From positions 1,860,001 to 1,924,000 of the forward strand of contig NZ_CP147913.1 of the NCBI RefSeq assembly GCF_037414475.1: 64,000 bases of DNA. Direction: 5' to 3'. This document shows, one piece after another, positions 10,191 through 18,020 of the stretch (position 1 is its first letter; every line of letters begins with the position of its first letter). The translations under genes and the position numbers were made by a program. This stretch comes from Myxococcus stipitatus. GTDB taxonomy: Bacteria > Myxococcota > Myxococcia > Myxococcales > Myxococcaceae. The notes beneath the pieces were generated by a model. That model saw only the letters and a list, made by a program, of their open reading frames with translations. It was not told the DNA's origin and ran no database searches.

Positions 10191-11557
10191 CCGCGGCCTC
10201 CGCCGCACCAGCGCACTTCTCGCTCGGACGAGCCCTGGCCGTATGGCTGGGGCAGGTCCTCTCGTTGTTCGGCTCCTCGCTGACCAGCTTCGCGCTGGGC
10301 GTGTGGATGTACCAGACGACGGGGGGGGTGACGCGCTTCGCGCTCATCATGCTGTGCGCCGCGCTCCCGGGTGTCCTGTTCGGGCCCGTGACGGGTGCGC
10401 TGGTGGACCGCTGGCCGCTGCGCCGGGTGCTGCTGCTCAGCGACACGGTGGCGGGCCTGATGACGATGGTGCTCGCGCTGCTGTTCTTCACCGGGCAGCT
10501 CCGCCCCTGGCACGCCTACGTCACGACGGCCATCGTCTCCATGGCGAGCGCCTTCCAGCAGCCCGCCTTCGCGGTCCTCGTGTCCACGGTGGTGCCCCCC
10601 AATCACCTGGGCCGGGCCAACGGACTCATCCAGTTGGGACTGGCCTGCGCGCAGTTGGGAGCGCCGTTGGCCAGCGCCTTCCTGCTCGCGGTGGTCGGGC
10701 TGGAGGGCATCCTGCTCATCGACGCGGGAACCTTCGTCCTCGGCGTCCTGCCCCTCTTCCTGCTGCGAATTCCGGAGCGCCCCGCGTCCACCCCGGCCGA
10801 AGAAGGTCCGCCATCACTCCTCTCGCTGGTGCGCGAGGGGGGCTCGTACCTGCGAGGGACCCCAGGCCTGTTGCCGCTGCTCCTGTTCCTCGCGGGGAGC
10901 AACTTCATCACCGGTGTCGTCGAAGTGTTGGTGACGCCGCTGGTGTTGGCGCTCGCGGACGTGAAGGCGCTGGGCATGCTCACCACCGCGGGAGGCGTGG
11001 GGCTGCTCGTGGGCAGCGTGGTGATGAGCGCCTGGGGAGGTCCCCGTCGCCAGGTCCACGGGGTCCTGTTGTTCCAGCTCACGTGTGGACTGAGCCTCGT
11101 CGTGGTCGGGTTCGCGACCTCGCTTCCATTGCTGGCGGGGGTGTCCTTCGCGTTCTTCTTCGGCATCCCCATCATCAACGGCGCCAGCCAGTCCCTCCTC
11201 CAACGCATCGTTCCCCTCGCGCTCCGAGGCCGGGTCTTCGCGTTCAGCGCGGCCATCACGGGGATGATGCTTCCACTCGCGTACGCCATCTCCGGCCCGT
11301 TGGCGGACGTGGTGTTCGAGCCAGCGCTTCGTCCGGGGGGCGCGCTCGTGCCACTGATGGGGACACTCATCGGCACGGGGGCCGGACGTGGCATCGCGTT
11401 GATGTTCCTCCTCGCGGGCACGCTGACCGTCCTGCTGACGGGCCTGGCCGCCCTCCACACGCCCTTGCGGGTCCTCGAAGCGGGGCCCGAGGTGGCACCG
11501 GGCCCGAACGCCGGGGAGCCGCCCATTCCAACTTCTTCTGAAGGAGCCATGCCGTGA
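10187..11557 (+). CDS. MFS exporter of the Orn-peptide cluster
   Basis: Protein of 456 aa with about 12 hydrophobic segments and the MFS loop motif between TM2 and TM3 (LVDRWPLRR). The ATG at 10187 is chosen because it forms an ATGA overlap with the upstream NRPS stop and is followed by a short polar N-terminus ahead of TM1. The family resembles EntS-like (MFS_3) efflux proteins; TSFALGVWMYQTTG and LRGRVFAF are clear. Position between the TE-bearing NRPS and an acyl ligase, with overlaps on both sides, suggests export of, or self-protection against, the peptide. It is paralogous to the MFS gene at 59811, which shares the same N-terminal and C-terminal signatures. The substrate is inferred from context only. 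Confidence 0.93.
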   Translation: MTAASAAPAHFSLGRALAVWLGQVLSLFGSSLTSFALGVWMYQTTGGVTRFALIMLCAALPGVLFGPVTGALVDRWPLRRVLLLSDTVAGLMTMVLALLFFTGQLRPWHAYVTTAIVSMASAFQQPAFAVLVSTVVPPNHLGRANGLIQLGLACAQLGAPLASAFLLAVVGLEGILLIDAGTFVLGVLPLFLLRIPERPASTPAEEGPPSLLSLVREGGSYLRGTPGLLPLLLFLAGSNFITGVVEVLVTPLVLALADVKALGMLTTAGGVGLLVGSVVMSAWGGPRRQVHGVLLFQLTCGLSLVVVGFATSLPLLAGVSFAFFFGIPIINGASQSLLQRIVPLALRGRVFAFSAAITGMMLPLAYAISGPLADVVFEPALRPGGALVPLMGTLIGTGAGRGIALMFLLAGTLTVLLTGLAALHTPLRVLEAGPEVAPGPNAGEPPIPTSSEGAMP

Positions 11558-13308
11558 CCGCCGCCATTCCTCCGTCCATCACCACGTTGAGCTCGCTGCT
11601 GCGCTGGCGCGCCGAGAGCCAGCCCGACGCTCCGGCCTACACGTTCCTCGTCAACGGCGAGGACCAGGAGCGGAGATGGAACTACGCGGAGCTCGACCGG
11701 AACACCCGGGCCATCGCCGCCGCGCTCCAGGAGCACGGCGCGGCCGAGGACCGGGCGCTGTTGCTGTTCGCGCCGGGGCTCGACTACCTCGGAGCCTTCT
11801 ACGGCTGCCTCGCGGCGGGCGTGGCGGCGGTGCCTGTCTATCCGCCGCAGAACGAGCAGACCCTGGCGCGGCTGCTCTCCATCATCGCGGACGCGAAGCC
11901 TCGCTTCGCGCTCACCACGAGCGACATCCTGGAGAGCGTGAAGGCGTTCTCGGAGACGACGCCCGTGCTGAAGGAGCTGCGTTGGATTGCCGTGGACACG
12001 CTGCCCACGGGGCTGGAGTCGCAGTGGCGTGAGCCACGGCTCACGGGCGACAGCATGGCCTTTCTCCAGTACACGTCCGGCTCCACGTCGACGCCGAAGG
12101 GCGTCATGGTGCTGCACCGGAACCTGCTGGCCAATCAGGAGATGATTCGCCAGGGCTTCGGCAGCGACCAGAGTTCCACCATCGTGGGCTGGCTGCCGCT
12201 GTACCACGACATGGGTCTCATCGGCACGGTGATGCAGCCGCTGTATCTGGGTGGGCACGGCGTGTTGATGTCGCCTTGGGCCTTCTTGCAGCGGCCGGTG
12301 CGGTGGCTGCGTGCCGTCAGCAAGTACCGGGGTGTGGTGAGTGGCGGCCCGAACTTCGGCTATGCACTGTGCGTCCGGAAGGTGAAGCCCGAGCAGCGCG
12401 AAGGTCTGGACCTGAGCTCCTGGAAGGTAGCCTTCAACGGCGCGGAGCCCGTGCGAGCAGACACGCTGGAGCGCTTCGCCGAGACCTTCGCGCCGCACGG
12501 CTTCCAGAAGGCGGCGCTCTATCCTTGCTATGGACTGGCCGAGGCGACCCTCTACGCATCCGGCGGGATGCGCATGGCGTCGCACCGCACCCTCACGGTC
12601 GAAGCGGGAGCGCTGGAGCGCAATCGCGTCGTGGTCGTGCCCCAAGGCACGGAGAACGCGCGAGTGCTGGTGAGCTGCGGCCGGGCCTGGGCGGGAGGAC
12701 AGGTCCGCATCGTCCAGCCCGAGACGTCCGCGGCCTGCGCCGACGGCGAGGTGGGTGAAATCTGGGTCTCCGGGCCACACGTCACCCAGGGCTACTGGGG
12801 ACGGGATGAGAACAACGCGGAGACCTTCCAGGCGCGCATCCAGGGCCGCGAGGCGGAGGGTGGCTATCTGCGCACGGGAGACCTGGGGTTCCAGCGGGAC
12901 GGCGAGCTGTACGTCACCGGGCGCCTGAAGGACCTCATCATCGTGGATGGGCGCAATCACTATCCGCAAGACATCGAGCAGACGGTGGAGGTGCAGCACG
13001 AAGGCTTCCGGCTCGGCTGCTGCGTGGCCTTCTCGGTGGAGCAGGCGAACGAAGAGAAGCTCGTGGTGCTCATCGAGGTGGACCGTCAGTACACGCCACC
13101 GGGTGACAGCGCGGGGGCTCAGGTCGTGGACTCGCGCGAAGTGACCCGGAAGGTGCGCCAGGCACTCGCCGCCGCGCACTCGATAGACCTCCACGAACTC
13201 GTCCTGCTCCAGCACGGCGAAGTCTTGAAGACCTCGAGCGGCAAGGTCCAGCGCCGGGCCTGCCGGGTGAAGTACCTGGAGAACTCGCTCCAGCGCTGGC
13301 CGGGCTGA
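11554..13308 (+). CDS. Stand-alone fatty-acyl-AMP ligase (FAAL)
   Basis: Protein of 584 aa starting at GTG 11554, overlapping the MFS stop by 4 bp (GTGA); AAGGAG at 11541-11546 is correctly spaced. It is an ANL-superfamily enzyme with the adenylation signature YTSGSTSTPKGV and the FAAL hallmarks WLPLYHDMGLIG and SGGPNFGYALC. The A10 lysine (SSGKVQRRA) is present. There is no ACP or C domain after the ligase, unlike the homologous protein at 21778. It would activate a fatty acid as acyl-adenylate and load an ACP in trans. As the last gene of the overlapping operon, it probably supplies the acyl starter for an NRPS loading site upstream of the window. A CoA-ligase role is less likely given the motifs but not excluded. 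Confidence 0.93.
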   Translation: MTAAIPPSITTLSSLLRWRAESQPDAPAYTFLVNGEDQERRWNYAELDRNTRAIAAALQEHGAAEDRALLLFAPGLDYLGAFYGCLAAGVAAVPVYPPQNEQTLARLLSIIADAKPRFALTTSDILESVKAFSETTPVLKELRWIAVDTLPTGLESQWREPRLTGDSMAFLQYTSGSTSTPKGVMVLHRNLLANQEMIRQGFGSDQSSTIVGWLPLYHDMGLIGTVMQPLYLGGHGVLMSPWAFLQRPVRWLRAVSKYRGVVSGGPNFGYALCVRKVKPEQREGLDLSSWKVAFNGAEPVRADTLERFAETFAPHGFQKAALYPCYGLAEATLYASGGMRMASHRTLTVEAGALERNRVVVVPQGTENARVLVSCGRAWAGGQVRIVQPETSAACADGEVGEIWVSGPHVTQGYWGRDENNAETFQARIQGREAEGGYLRTGDLGFQRDGELYVTGRLKDLIIVDGRNHYPQDIEQTVEVQHEGFRLGCCVAFSVEQANEEKLVVLIEVDRQYTPPGDSAGAQVVDSREVTRKVRQALAAAHSIDLHELVLLQHGEVLKTSSGKVQRRACRVKYLENSLQRWPG

Positions 13309-13413
13309 CACTCAAAGTCGAACGCCGAAGAATGCCGTTGAGACTGGAGTGAACGCATAAGGGGTTCCCTCCACAGCCCCAGCGGCCCCTGAACCCGCCG
13401 GTGGAACATTGCG

Positions 13414-13425
13414 CCACCGCGGTGG
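13414..13425. repeat. Perfect 12-bp palindrome in the 222-bp gap after the first cluster
   Basis: CCACCGCGGTGG is self-complementary and lies about 105 bp after the FAAL stop and about 105 bp before the next start. It could be an operator or part of a weak terminator. No T-tract follows, and such GC palindromes are expected to arise in this genome by composition. The rest of 13309-13530 shows nothing else apart from a purine-rich AGGGGG ribosome-binding site before 13531. Confidence 0.25.
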
Positions 13426-13530
13426 GCCGCCGTGTCCCCTCCCATGTGAATTGACGGGCTCCACCTCCGTGGCTTTCATCCCACCTGGTGCCTCTGCACG
13501 CAGCCTGTTCCAACTGACAGGGGGTGTTCC

Positions 13531-15675
13531 ATGAGCTCAATCATACCCACGGGTGGTTCAGGTGCCGGCAGGACAGGACCGGTCGAGCCTCGCAGGGCTG
13601 AAGCAACCTCCAGCCCCGCGGAAGCCCCGAAGCCCAAGGACGTCGACGGCCCGAAGCCTCCGAACCACGAGGTCACCTCCACCTTCGAGGGCACCCAGCC
13701 CGCGAAGCCGAGCGGAGCCGACCTGCGTCCCGGCCCCGTGGGCAAGTCCCCCAGCGCCCAGAGGCCCACCCGCGAGCTGCCCGAGGACCCTCTCGTGGGG
13801 ACCTTCGCGGCCTCCCGGACCACTCGCGCCACGCCCCCCACCCCCGTCAGTCTCGGCGGCAAGAAGTGGGACATCACCGGCGTCTCCATGAGGGAGGGTG
13901 AGCCCCACGTCCACCTTCAGGAAGCCGGCGTACAGCCCCGCTACCTGCCCATGGTGGAGGTCTTGAAAGGCCGCGTCGTCGAGTATCCCGGCAAGAACGG
14001 CCCAGAGCAGTTCAGGCTCATGGGGACACGCACGAAGAAGGACGCCACCGGCAAGTCGCAGGAATACCTGGTCCTGCACAAGCTCGAGCTCACCCAGGAG
14101 CCCGTCCCCTTGCGAACAGAACAGCCGCCCCGTGGCTACCCCATCCGGAGCCGTCCGCTCAGCGCGGCCCCCCAGCTGAGCGTGCCCCAGGACCACGAGC
14201 TCCTGGTGCCCATGAGCAAGGCCGACAACATCACCTTCACCTTCAACACGGGCACCCATGCCCCGAGCGGCCGGCACACGTACTCACTGGGGGCCATGCG
14301 CTACGACTCGTTCCTCCTGACTCCGACGCAACCCGCGAGGACGATGGACGTCCCGCTGCAGTCCCTCGGCAAGGTCGAGGCACGACTCCACGGACGTGAG
14401 CTGGAAGGCGTCTTCACCCTCGAGGCCACCGAGAAGGGCGGACTGCAAGCCACCGGCATGGACCAGAATGGACACACCGGCACGCGCGCCATCCAGCCCT
14501 CCGACGTCGCGGGCCGCTACGTCCTGGTCCCCGCCCCCGACTTCGGAGGCGAAGTCGCGCTGGATGCCTTCCACTTCCACGAGGCAGTGGCCCGCGCCAC
14601 CGCGGTCAAGAAGCCCACGGAGGGCTCGCACCCCATCTCCGACCCGCTCATCGGCACGCTGCCCTCGACGGTCCGCGCGCAGGTCGACCAAGGCACCGCC
14701 TCGCTCCAACACATCCAGAAACTGCTGGAGGACCCGGCCGCCCACGGCCCGGTGACACTCTTCAACGTCGACCTCGGCATCGGCGGAAAAGGCGCGACGG
14801 AGGAAGGCAACCAGAAGGCCCAGGCTGTCCTGGACGCACTGGTCGCCTACCGGAGCCGCAACCCCGACGCGCCCATGCAGGTCATCGCCGACGAGCGGAT
14901 GTGGAACAACCGCGAGATGAACAAGGAGCTGACGACCCGCCTCCAGGATGCAGGCATCGACATCGTCTTTCCGCGCACCACGGCCAAGCCCCGCATCAAC
15001 CACTCCAAGGGCGCCTGCGTCGGAGACCGCGTGGTGCTCACCACCGCAGCGGTCGTCCCCAAGACCACGACCAAGTCGGACGTCACCACCGAGCTGCCCC
15101 CCAAGGCCGCCGGCCTCTACCGCGAGTACCTCAACCTCACCTTCAAGACCGGGGACTTCTCCGCGGAGGACAAGTCGAAGCTCGAGTCAATCGTCGCGGA
15201 CCTCGCGAAGCACGGCGTTGTGGCCAACGACCCCATGACGAAACGCCCATACGCGGCGCGAGCCATGGACGGACTCATCACCGGAGCCACGCGCAGCCTG
15301 CGCTTCACCGGCAGCGAGCTGAAGGACCTGGACACCACCCACAAGTTCATCGAACAGGCGAAGGCTGGGGTCCAGGTGCTCATCCAGTACCGGGAGATCG
15401 ACCCGCGTTCGGAGGCCTTGCTGAAGGTGGCCATGCGGGAGCTCCCCAACCTGAAGCTGGAGAAGGTCGACGACTGGAAGCCCTACCCGCACTTCAACGC
15501 CCTCATCGCGGACGAGTCGCAGGCCTACGTGGGCACTGCCTATCTCTGGCCCAACCAGCTCTCCATGGCCCACCATGGGCTCTCCCATGAGAGCGGCGTG
15601 GTGCTGGGAGACGACGCCGTGAAGGACCTGCTGCGGCAGTTCGACGAGTTGGAAGCACAGACGCGTCCCGCCTGA
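13531..15675 (+). CDS. Phospholipase-D-like (PLDc superfamily) protein
   Basis: Protein of 714 aa with ATG at 13531 preceded by AGGGGG. The first 120 residues are Pro/Ala/Lys-rich and look disordered; no Sec signal or membrane segment is visible. The C-terminal half carries two PLD-like half-sites. The first is NHSKGACVGDRVVL (HxK plus acidic residue). The second is PHFNALIADESQAYVGT, where the usual HxK lysine is Asn. Both halves continue with the G-S/T-A-like strand expected of PLDc (LTTAAV and YVGTAYLWPNQ). The family includes phospholipases, cardiolipin synthases and phosphodiesterase toxins; the changed second motif leaves activity uncertain. The disordered N-terminus and lack of signal would also fit a secreted effector. 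It stands alone and converges on the next gene. Confidence 0.75.
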   Translation: MSSIIPTGGSGAGRTGPVEPRRAEATSSPAEAPKPKDVDGPKPPNHEVTSTFEGTQPAKPSGADLRPGPVGKSPSAQRPTRELPEDPLVGTFAASRTTRATPPTPVSLGGKKWDITGVSMREGEPHVHLQEAGVQPRYLPMVEVLKGRVVEYPGKNGPEQFRLMGTRTKKDATGKSQEYLVLHKLELTQEPVPLRTEQPPRGYPIRSRPLSAAPQLSVPQDHELLVPMSKADNITFTFNTGTHAPSGRHTYSLGAMRYDSFLLTPTQPARTMDVPLQSLGKVEARLHGRELEGVFTLEATEKGGLQATGMDQNGHTGTRAIQPSDVAGRYVLVPAPDFGGEVALDAFHFHEAVARATAVKKPTEGSHPISDPLIGTLPSTVRAQVDQGTASLQHIQKLLEDPAAHGPVTLFNVDLGIGGKGATEEGNQKAQAVLDALVAYRSRNPDAPMQVIADERMWNNREMNKELTTRLQDAGIDIVFPRTTAKPRINHSKGACVGDRVVLTTAAVVPKTTTKSDVTTELPPKAAGLYREYLNLTFKTGDFSAEDKSKLESIVADLAKHGVVANDPMTKRPYAARAMDGLITGATRSLRFTGSELKDLDTTHKFIEQAKAGVQVLIQYREIDPRSEALLKVAMRELPNLKLEKVDDWKPYPHFNALIADESQAYVGTAYLWPNQLSMAHHGLSHESGVVLGDDAVKDLLRQFDELEAQTRPA

Positions 15676-15704
15676 GCCCTCACGACACGCTTCGCCCGGG
15701 CTCA
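15673..15704. terminator. Possible bidirectional terminator between convergent genes
   Basis: TGAGCCC (15673-15679) pairs with GGGCTCA (15698-15704), a perfect 7-bp stem with an 18-nt loop. Each arm contains the stop codon of one of the two convergent genes. There is no T-tract, so this is a structural suggestion only. Confidence 0.35.
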
Positions 15705-16163
15705 CACCTGGGCGCGGACCTTCGCGAGGACCAGCCTGTCGCCGTCCAGGACGAACTCCAGCCGGCCGCGACCGCGTTCGTCCTCCAGGTACCGCGGCAG
15801 CCTCACGTCACCGCGGCCCGAACGGGACACCACGGTGCACCACCACGTCCGGCGCAGACTCGTGAAGCCCGCGTTCTCCAACCGGCGGGAGACGCTCCCC
15901 CGCTTCGGCGCCAGGTGGCTGTACGCGAGGCCCCCCTCGGAGGCTGTCCATCGATACGCGAAGAAGGGGCTCAGTCCATACACCAGGGGAAACGCAAAGA
16001 GAGACAGGGCGAACAACGAGCCCCACAGCACCACAACGGGCCTCCCACTGTCCTCGCCCGGGAATCCCATCAGCGGCGCGAAGAGCAACACGGTGCAGGC
16101 CACAACCGAGAGCACCGCGCCCCCCAGTCTGAGCCAGCGGGCCGAGGGATTCCGCCCATTCAT
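15702..16163 (-). CDS. Small membrane protein of unknown function
   Basis: About 153 aa from the ATG at 16163, chosen because AAGGG lies 8 nt upstream of it. An in-frame ATG at 16187 would add eight residues but has no good ribosome-binding site. Two hydrophobic segments (LGGAVLSVVACTVLLFAPL and a second ending FPLVYGLSPFFAY) are followed by a soluble basic C-terminal domain of about 85 residues. It resembles small myxobacterial membrane proteins with a PH-like tail, but no family is recognised with confidence. It is convergent with the PLD-like gene and divergent from the lipoprotein at 16341. Confidence 0.6.
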   Translation of the reverse strand: MNGRNPSARWLRLGGAVLSVVACTVLLFAPLMGFPGEDSGRPVVVLWGSLFALSLFAFPLVYGLSPFFAYRWTASEGGLAYSHLAPKRGSVSRRLENAGFTSLRRTWWCTVVSRSGRGDVRLPRYLEDERGRGRLEFVLDGDRLVLAKVRAQV

Positions 16164-16193
16164 CACAGTTGCCCTTGGAGTGCTCATTCATCC

Positions 16194-16211
16194 GGAATGC
16201 TATCGCATTCC
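16194..16211. promoter_or_regulatory. Palindrome in divergent promoter region
   Basis: GGAATGC-tatc-GCATTCC is a perfect 7-bp inverted repeat in the short gap between two divergent genes. A second small one, GTCC-aaat-GGAC, follows directly. The spacing and position suggest an operator for one or both genes. The regulator is unknown. Confidence 0.4.
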
Positions 16212-16340
16212 AGGTCCAAATGGACTCTCCCAGGCAAACAGCATCGAGGCACGAACGTCGTCACGGCACGGTAACATTCGAGGGAGTCCGGCGACTCGAA
16301 GGCCCGCCCCCCACCGCCATTCCTGCACGGAGGACTCCCG

Positions 16341-16766
16341 ATGAAGTCCCTCAGCTGTCTCGTCATTCTCGGCGCCACCCTCACCACCGGTTGCGCCAGC
16401 AGCAACCTGATGGCCATGTCCCAACGAACCGGGAAGATTTTTCCCAACCTCGCCGGGGGGTGCCCGGTGCGGTTCGAAAACCTCTCATACCTCGAAGCCT
16501 TCGCGCGGTTCGAACAGGTGGGACTGGTCACCCTCTCTGGCGCCACGACCCAACCCCAGTCCTGGGAGGGCGAAACCAAAGAGAAGCTCTGGCCCAAGGT
16601 CTGCGAGATTGGCGGCACCATCGTCACGATGAACGCCGCAACCAATCCTGGCTACACCGTCAACGGCCAGGGCATGGGCGTGATTCAGTTCATGGTCTGG
16701 CGCGAAGTCGAAGCCCAACAAGAGCGTCCCGTCAAAACCAAGAGCAAGGACGAGCTGACCCTCTGA
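16341..16766 (+). CDS. Putative lipoprotein of unknown function
   Basis: Protein of 141 aa. GGAGGA at 16329-16334 sits 6 nt before the ATG. The N-terminus MKSLSCLVILGATLTTGC is a short signal peptide ending in a lipobox-like TTGC, so the mature protein would be lipidated at Cys18. The rest is a compact soluble domain with a further Cys pair (GGCPVRF and KVCEIGG) that could form a disulfide. No family is recognised. It stands alone downstream of a divergent palindrome. Confidence 0.7.
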   Translation: MKSLSCLVILGATLTTGCASSNLMAMSQRTGKIFPNLAGGCPVRFENLSYLEAFARFEQVGLVTLSGATTQPQSWEGETKEKLWPKVCEIGGTIVTMNAATNPGYTVNGQGMGVIQFMVWREVEAQQERPVKTKSKDELTL

Positions 16767-16850
16767 CCGGATCTCATGGGCGCGGCATCTGCCCAGGAGG
16801 GGACCGCCTTGCTCGGCTCCCCTCGCCGCCGCCCCATGGTGCTCGAGTCC

Positions 16851-17006
16851 TCAGTCTCCCCTGCGCGAAATCTGGGACAGCGCTTCGGTGCTGGAGCGCA
16901 ACAGCTCGCGGGCCCGTGCCAGGCGAACCTCCGACAGGTACGCCACCACGGTGTGGACGGTAGCCTCGAGGAAGGGCCGGCGCAGGTTGCGCGGACTCAG
17001 CCCACA
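16851..17006 (-). pseudogene. Relic of an AraC-family regulator (C-terminal HTH only)
   Basis: Read on the minus strand, a 51-codon frame bounded by stops on both sides encodes GLSPRNLRRPF followed by YLSEVRLARARELL. This matches the second helix-turn-helix and linking helix of AraC/XylS regulators (consensus G-S-R-L-R-F then Y-R-L-A-LL). The N-terminal sensor domain and first HTH are missing, and the frame stops before the usual conserved GF motif. It abuts the thioesterase relic on the other strand, as expected if an old divergent pair was deleted through the middle. Confidence 0.5.
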
Positions 17007-17158
17007 TCACGGACCTGACCGCCGCGAACGAAGGCCCCATCGTGGCCTCCGCGCGCGAAATCTCACGCGGCCGCAAGCTGGCCACCAACGACGTGCGCGT
17101 GCTCGACTCCGAGGAGCGGCAGAGCTCCGCCTTCCAGGCAACCGCCTATTCGCGGTGA
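17000..17158 (+). pseudogene. Relic of a PaaI-like hotdog thioesterase (C-terminus only)
   Basis: A 52-codon frame ending in TGA at 17156-17158 encodes ITDLTAANEGPIVASAREI, then SRGRKLATNDVRV and FQATAYSR. The pattern of two beta strands, then SRGR, then D-V-V, then A-Y at the C-terminus matches the second half of PaaI-type acyl-CoA thioesterases. No start codon, ribosome-binding site or first half of the hotdog fold is present upstream, where the sequence switches into the antisense AraC relic. Identified by eye, so the family assignment is tentative. Confidence 0.45.
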
Positions 17159-17237
17159 AGGCATGTCCCACGCAGGCCCGCCGGCCCCCGCACGCCCGCA
17201 TCCTCCCCCTTCGAAGGGCCGACCCCAAACCCCATGG

Positions 17238-17272
17238 ACTTGACTATTCAAGTGATGACTTGAACACTTGAA
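17238..17272. promoter_or_regulatory. ArsR-type operator (overlapping inverted repeats)
   Basis: ACTTGA-ctat-TCAAGT is followed by TTCAAGT-gatg-ACTTGAA and a further CTTGAA, giving overlapping inverted repeats of the same half-site immediately before the ATG at 17276. Such AT-rich dyads over the promoter are typical ArsR/SmtB operators, so autoregulation by the following gene is likely. The stretch is clearly more AT-rich than its surroundings. Confidence 0.65.
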
Positions 17273-17275
17273 AAC

Positions 17276-17956
17276 ATGACGACGCCTCACCGGCACTTCA
17301 AGGACGCCATCTACGAACAGTTCGCGCGGGTCGGGAAGGCCGTGTCGGCGCCGAAGCGGCTCGAGCTGTTGGACCTGCTCAGCCAGAGCCCCCGCACGGT
17401 CGAGGCGCTCGCGGAGCAGGCCGCCATCTCGGTGGCGAACGCGTCGCAGCACTTGCAGGTGCTGCGCGCGGCCCGGCTCGTGGAGGCCGACAAGAAGGGC
17501 CTCTTCGTCGAGTACCGCCTCGCCGACGCGGAGGTCGGCCGGTTCTTCCTCTCGCTGAGAGGGCTCGCCAAGGCCCGCCTGGCGGAAATCAACCAGGTCA
17601 CCCGCGAATACTTCGAGGAGCGAGGGGCCATGGAGGCCGTCGGAGGAGACGACCTCCTGCGGCGCGTGCGGGCGGGCGAGCTCACGGTGCTCGACGTGCG
17701 CCCACCCGAGGAGTACCGCGCGGGCCACATCCCCGGGGCCCTCTCCATTCCCCTCGGCGAGCTCAAGGCCCGCCTCAAGGAGCTGCCCAAGGCCCGGGAG
17801 GTCGTCGCGTACTGCCGTGGCCCCTACTGCGTGATGGCGCTCGAGGCCGTCGCGTTCCTCCGCAAGAAGGGCTTCAAGGCCCACCGCATGGAGCAAGGTG
17901 TCAACGACTGGCGGGCCCGTGGCTGGCGCGTCGAGAGCGAAGAAGTGTCCCCATGA
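17276..17956 (+). CDS. ArsR-family regulator fused to a rhodanese domain
   Basis: Protein of 226 aa. Residues 1-105 are a winged helix-turn-helix of ArsR type (LLDLLSQSPRTVEALAEQ, then SVANASQHLQVLRAARLV). Residues 120-222 are a rhodanese domain (VLDVRPPEEYRAGHIPGA) with active-site loop CRGPYC, which has an additional Cys. This two-domain architecture is known; the rhodanese cysteines may sense persulfide or an oxidant, or transfer sulfur. The dyad repeats ending 4 bp before the start suggest autorepression. The MFS gene 64 bp downstream on the same strand is the likely co-regulated target. No metal-binding cysteine motif of classical ArsR (CVC) is visible in the HTH. Confidence 0.9.
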   Translation: MTTPHRHFKDAIYEQFARVGKAVSAPKRLELLDLLSQSPRTVEALAEQAAISVANASQHLQVLRAARLVEADKKGLFVEYRLADAEVGRFFLSLRGLAKARLAEINQVTREYFEERGAMEAVGGDDLLRRVRAGELTVLDVRPPEEYRAGHIPGALSIPLGELKARLKELPKAREVVAYCRGPYCVMALEAVAFLRKKGFKAHRMEQGVNDWRARGWRVESEEVSP

Positions 17957-18020
17957 TGCACGGCCCCCCTCGCTTGGAGCGCAACCTCCGCGTCAACCGG
18001 GGACACGAGCGCGAGCAGCC

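Noticed and set aside
10603-13311. Very long open frame antisense to the MFS and FAAL genes (about 900 codons)
   Set aside because: It mirrors the codon structure of the sense genes, has low-complexity His/Arg/Gly-rich composition and no recognisable domain. Such shadows are common in GC-rich DNA; similar ones at 22288-25593, 32966-35167 and 37411-39957 were rejected for the same reason.
17898-18020. N-terminal extension of the MFS gene beside the ArsR-rhodanese gene
   Set aside because: The extra 41 codons overlap the regulator and encode a charged, Arg/Pro-rich stretch before TM1; the ATG at 18021 is a better start.
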